DNA from: an uncultured Opitutia bacterium
GTDB lineage: Bacteria; Verrucomicrobiota; Verrucomicrobiia; Opitutales; UBA953
Assembly: GCA_903853185.1 (NCBI GenBank)
Contig: CAINSX010000026.1
Coordinates: 1-8,132, forward strand
Reading direction: 5' to 3'
Length of the DNA: 8,132 bases
The position numbers and the translations under genes were made by a program. Each line of letters begins with the position of its first letter. Position 1 is the stretch's first letter. Positions 7,350 to 8,132 of the stretch are shown here, piece by piece. Below the pieces are notes generated by a model. It did not search any database, was not told the origin of the DNA, and was given only the letters and a program-made list of their open reading frames with translations.

Positions 7350-7772
7350 TTACTTGAAGCGGACGCCGTTGGCGTCCTGCTCGACCGTGCAGGCTTCGAC
7401 GATGGCCCAGATCCACATCGGGATGGAGCCGATAAAGCAAGTGAGGATCGAGATGAGAAGCTGGGTCACGCCGCGCTTGGTGTAGCCCGCAAAGAAATTG
7501 TGGATGCCGTAGGAACCGAGGAAGACGGCCAGCAGGACGTAGACAACTCTGTCCTTGGCGTTGGGGTTGGGGGCCTGGGGCGTCTGATTGAGCGAAGGCG
7601 GAGGGACGGGCAGGCCGGCGGCGAGCTGGGTCTGCTGGAGCGGGGTCCAGTTGGCCATGCCGTTGGTCCAGACCAGCGTGTCGATGGAGATGGTGCGATT
7701 GGCGATGAGGCCGCGCATGGTGGCCTCGTCGACTGGACCGATGCGATTGCCGTTTTGTTCATAATACCACAT
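7350..7772 (-). CDS. GYF_2 (DUF4339) - TM2 domain membrane protein
   Basis: This 140-residue protein has an N-terminal GYF_2-like domain at about 1-50, with MWYYEQNGNRIGPV, then LIANRTISIDTLVWTNGMANW. A Pro/Asn-rich linker follows at 54-72. The C-terminal TM2 domain at about 73-130 has two hydrophobic segments (about 75-95 and 104-126) joined by the typical HNFFAGYTKRGVTQ turn. The C-terminal tail is TVEQDANGVRFK. It is expected in the cytoplasmic membrane with the GYF_2 domain in the cytoplasm. Such GYF_2-TM2 proteins are common in Planctomycetes and Verrucomicrobia, but their function is not established. The start is fixed by the MWYYEQNG motif, which opens the domain; no Shine-Dalgarno is present (CATCCCACCC precedes the ATG). 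Part of the 3' end, with the terminator, recurs at 7855-7938. Confidence 0.88.
   Translation of the reverse strand: MWYYEQNGNRIGPVDEATMRGLIANRTISIDTLVWTNGMANWTPLQQTQLAAGLPVPPPSLNQTPQAPNPNAKDRVVYVLLAVFLGSYGIHNFFAGYTKRGVTQLLISILTCFIGSIPMWIWAIVEACTVEQDANGVRFK
7361..7377. repeat. perfect inverted repeat in the 3' end of the GYF-TM2 gene
   Basis: GGACGCC at 7361-7367 and GGCGTCC at 7371-7377 form a 7-bp stem with a GTT loop, inside the codons for DANGV. The same palindrome with one fewer pair recurs at 7912-7926 (GACGCC-ATT-GGCGTC). It may simply follow from the encoded peptide. Confidence 0.5.
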
Positions 7773-7854
7773 GGGTGGGATGTAGTCGCGGTGGGTCGGA
7801 GGTTAAAGCCTAAACGGGGAGGGGAGTGGTGCCCCTCGGTTCGAATAGGCATGA

Positions 7855-7881
7855 AAAAGGCCGCCCAGTGGGCGGCCTTTT
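7855..7881 (-). terminator. second copy of the terminator hairpin
   Basis: Both arms (AAAAGGCCGCCC at 7855-7866, GGGCGGCCTTTT at 7870-7881) are identical to those at 7302-7328; only the loop differs (AGT instead of ATC). On the minus strand it follows the stop at 7900 by 18 bases and ends in a run of five T, so it fits as an intrinsic terminator for the small frame upstream. Confidence 0.85.
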
Positions 7882-7938
7882 ATCAGGATGCTTGTCGGAT
7901 CAGTTGAAGTCGACGCCATTGGCGTCCTTCTTGACATG
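7855..7938 (-). repeat. duplicated 3' end of the GYF-TM2 gene with its terminator
   Basis: This block repeats the arrangement at about 7302-7388: hairpin with identical arms, about 20 bp of diverged spacer, TTGAAG, and the GACGCC-N-TTGGCGTCC palindrome. Translated on the minus strand, the two ends read VEQDANGVRFK-stop and VKKDANGVDFN-stop. Similarity is clear over the last 11-12 codons and the terminator, and I cannot follow it further upstream. Confidence 0.7.
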
Positions 7939-8027
7939 CCGGTCCAGGTGGATACCGCCCACCCCAGCGCGGCGCCGCCCAGCGGTACCAGCCAGTTTTG
8001 CGAGGGCTCGCTTTGCTCGAGCATCAT
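7900..8027 (-). pseudogene. short, apparently frameshifted ORF with a TM2-type C-terminal tail
   Basis: On the minus strand an ATG at 8027 (followed by a second ATG) has a GGAG six bases upstream, a good Shine-Dalgarno, unlike its neighbours. The frame starts MMLEQSEPSQNWLVPLGG with G/C-ending codons. After about 7940 this frame turns into poor codons (TCA AGA AGG), while another frame becomes coding-like, GGIHLDRHVKKDANGVDFN, and stops at 7900 just before the terminator. Adding a single G to the four-G run at 7962-7965 joins the two into one 42-codon reading frame. It is therefore either a broken remnant of a TM2-related gene or an intact tiny gene with a one-base sequence error. No function is assigned. 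Confidence 0.4.
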
Positions 8028-8037
8028 GGAGATCTCC

Positions 8038-8132
8038 CTAGCCCCAGGCCACGTAGACATAGGACTTGCCGCTGAAATTCGCGCTGGTGCTGCCGTTGCC
8101 ACAGACAAAGCCGTCACTGCCGTGGAGGATGA
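8038..8132 (-). CDS. C-terminal fragment resembling phage tail / adhesin C-termini (5' end outside window)
   Basis: The minus-strand frame entering from the window edge encodes 30 residues ending GKSYVYVAWG before a TAG at 8038-8040. The pattern (SDGF-x-n-NGSTSANFSGKSYVYVAWG) is rich in Gly, Ser and Asn. It resembles the repeated DGFxxG...N.SG.TYxYxAW endings I know from some phage and cyanophage tail or structural proteins. With only 30 residues this is a resemblance, not an identification; a secreted beta-rich adhesin is an alternative. The next start lies 10 bp downstream on the same strand, an operon-like spacing. Confidence 0.45.
   Translation of the reverse strand, partial: ILHGSDGFVCGNGSTSANFSGKSYVYVAWG

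Noticed and set aside
7803..8117. 104-codon minus-strand open frame running through the second terminator
   Set aside because: It overlaps the tail-like C-terminus in another frame and reads straight through the terminator hairpin. Only its central part from 8027 looks coding, and that is reported as a broken short ORF.

Overview
The window is a gene-dense, GC-rich chromosomal segment, mostly housekeeping, with one odd stretch at its right end. The gene set suggests a Gram-negative bacterium of the PVC group, perhaps Verrucomicrobiota of the Opitutales type. The clues are a phosphotransacetylase split into two cistrons, a secreted M60 (mucinase/enhancin-type) peptidase, a GYF-TM2 membrane protein, and start codons that almost all lack a Shine-Dalgarno sequence. 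This placement is an inference from gene content, not from a marker gene.

Left part (1-4788). A truncated plus-strand gene of unknown function ends at 120, tail to tail with a minus-strand series. Read 5' to 3' on the minus strand, the series is purU (formyltetrahydrofolate deformylase), a secreted M60-family zinc metallopeptidase, pta (catalytic phosphate acetyltransferase) and a BioD-like/DRTGG protein. The last two are only 2 bp apart. They correspond to the two halves of the long, E. coli-type Pta, but as separate genes in the reverse order, so they probably form one functional unit of acetyl-CoA/acetyl-phosphate metabolism. The peptidase lies between purU and pta with 72 and 100 bp gaps; nothing in the sequence links it functionally to either.

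Middle part (4948-7328). Divergent from purU is a leucine operon: leuC, a 96-residue uncharacterised ORF whose ATG overlaps the leuC stop (TGATG), and leuD. LeuC and LeuD together form isopropylmalate isomerase. A strong GC hairpin with T-tracts on both strands ends the operon and also serves the convergent gene beyond it.

Right part (7302-8132). A minus-strand GYF-TM2 membrane protein gene is followed upstream by a second copy of its own 3' end. This copy holds a near-identical terminator hairpin and the same C-terminal DANGV-type tail. It is attached to an unrelated short reading frame that appears broken by a single base in a G run. Just upstream, at the window edge, is the C-terminus of a protein resembling the last residues of some phage tail or adhesin proteins. 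This looks like a small remnant or rearrangement site, and it is the least explained part of the window. I found no RNA genes, CRISPR arrays, intact insertion sequences or transposases.
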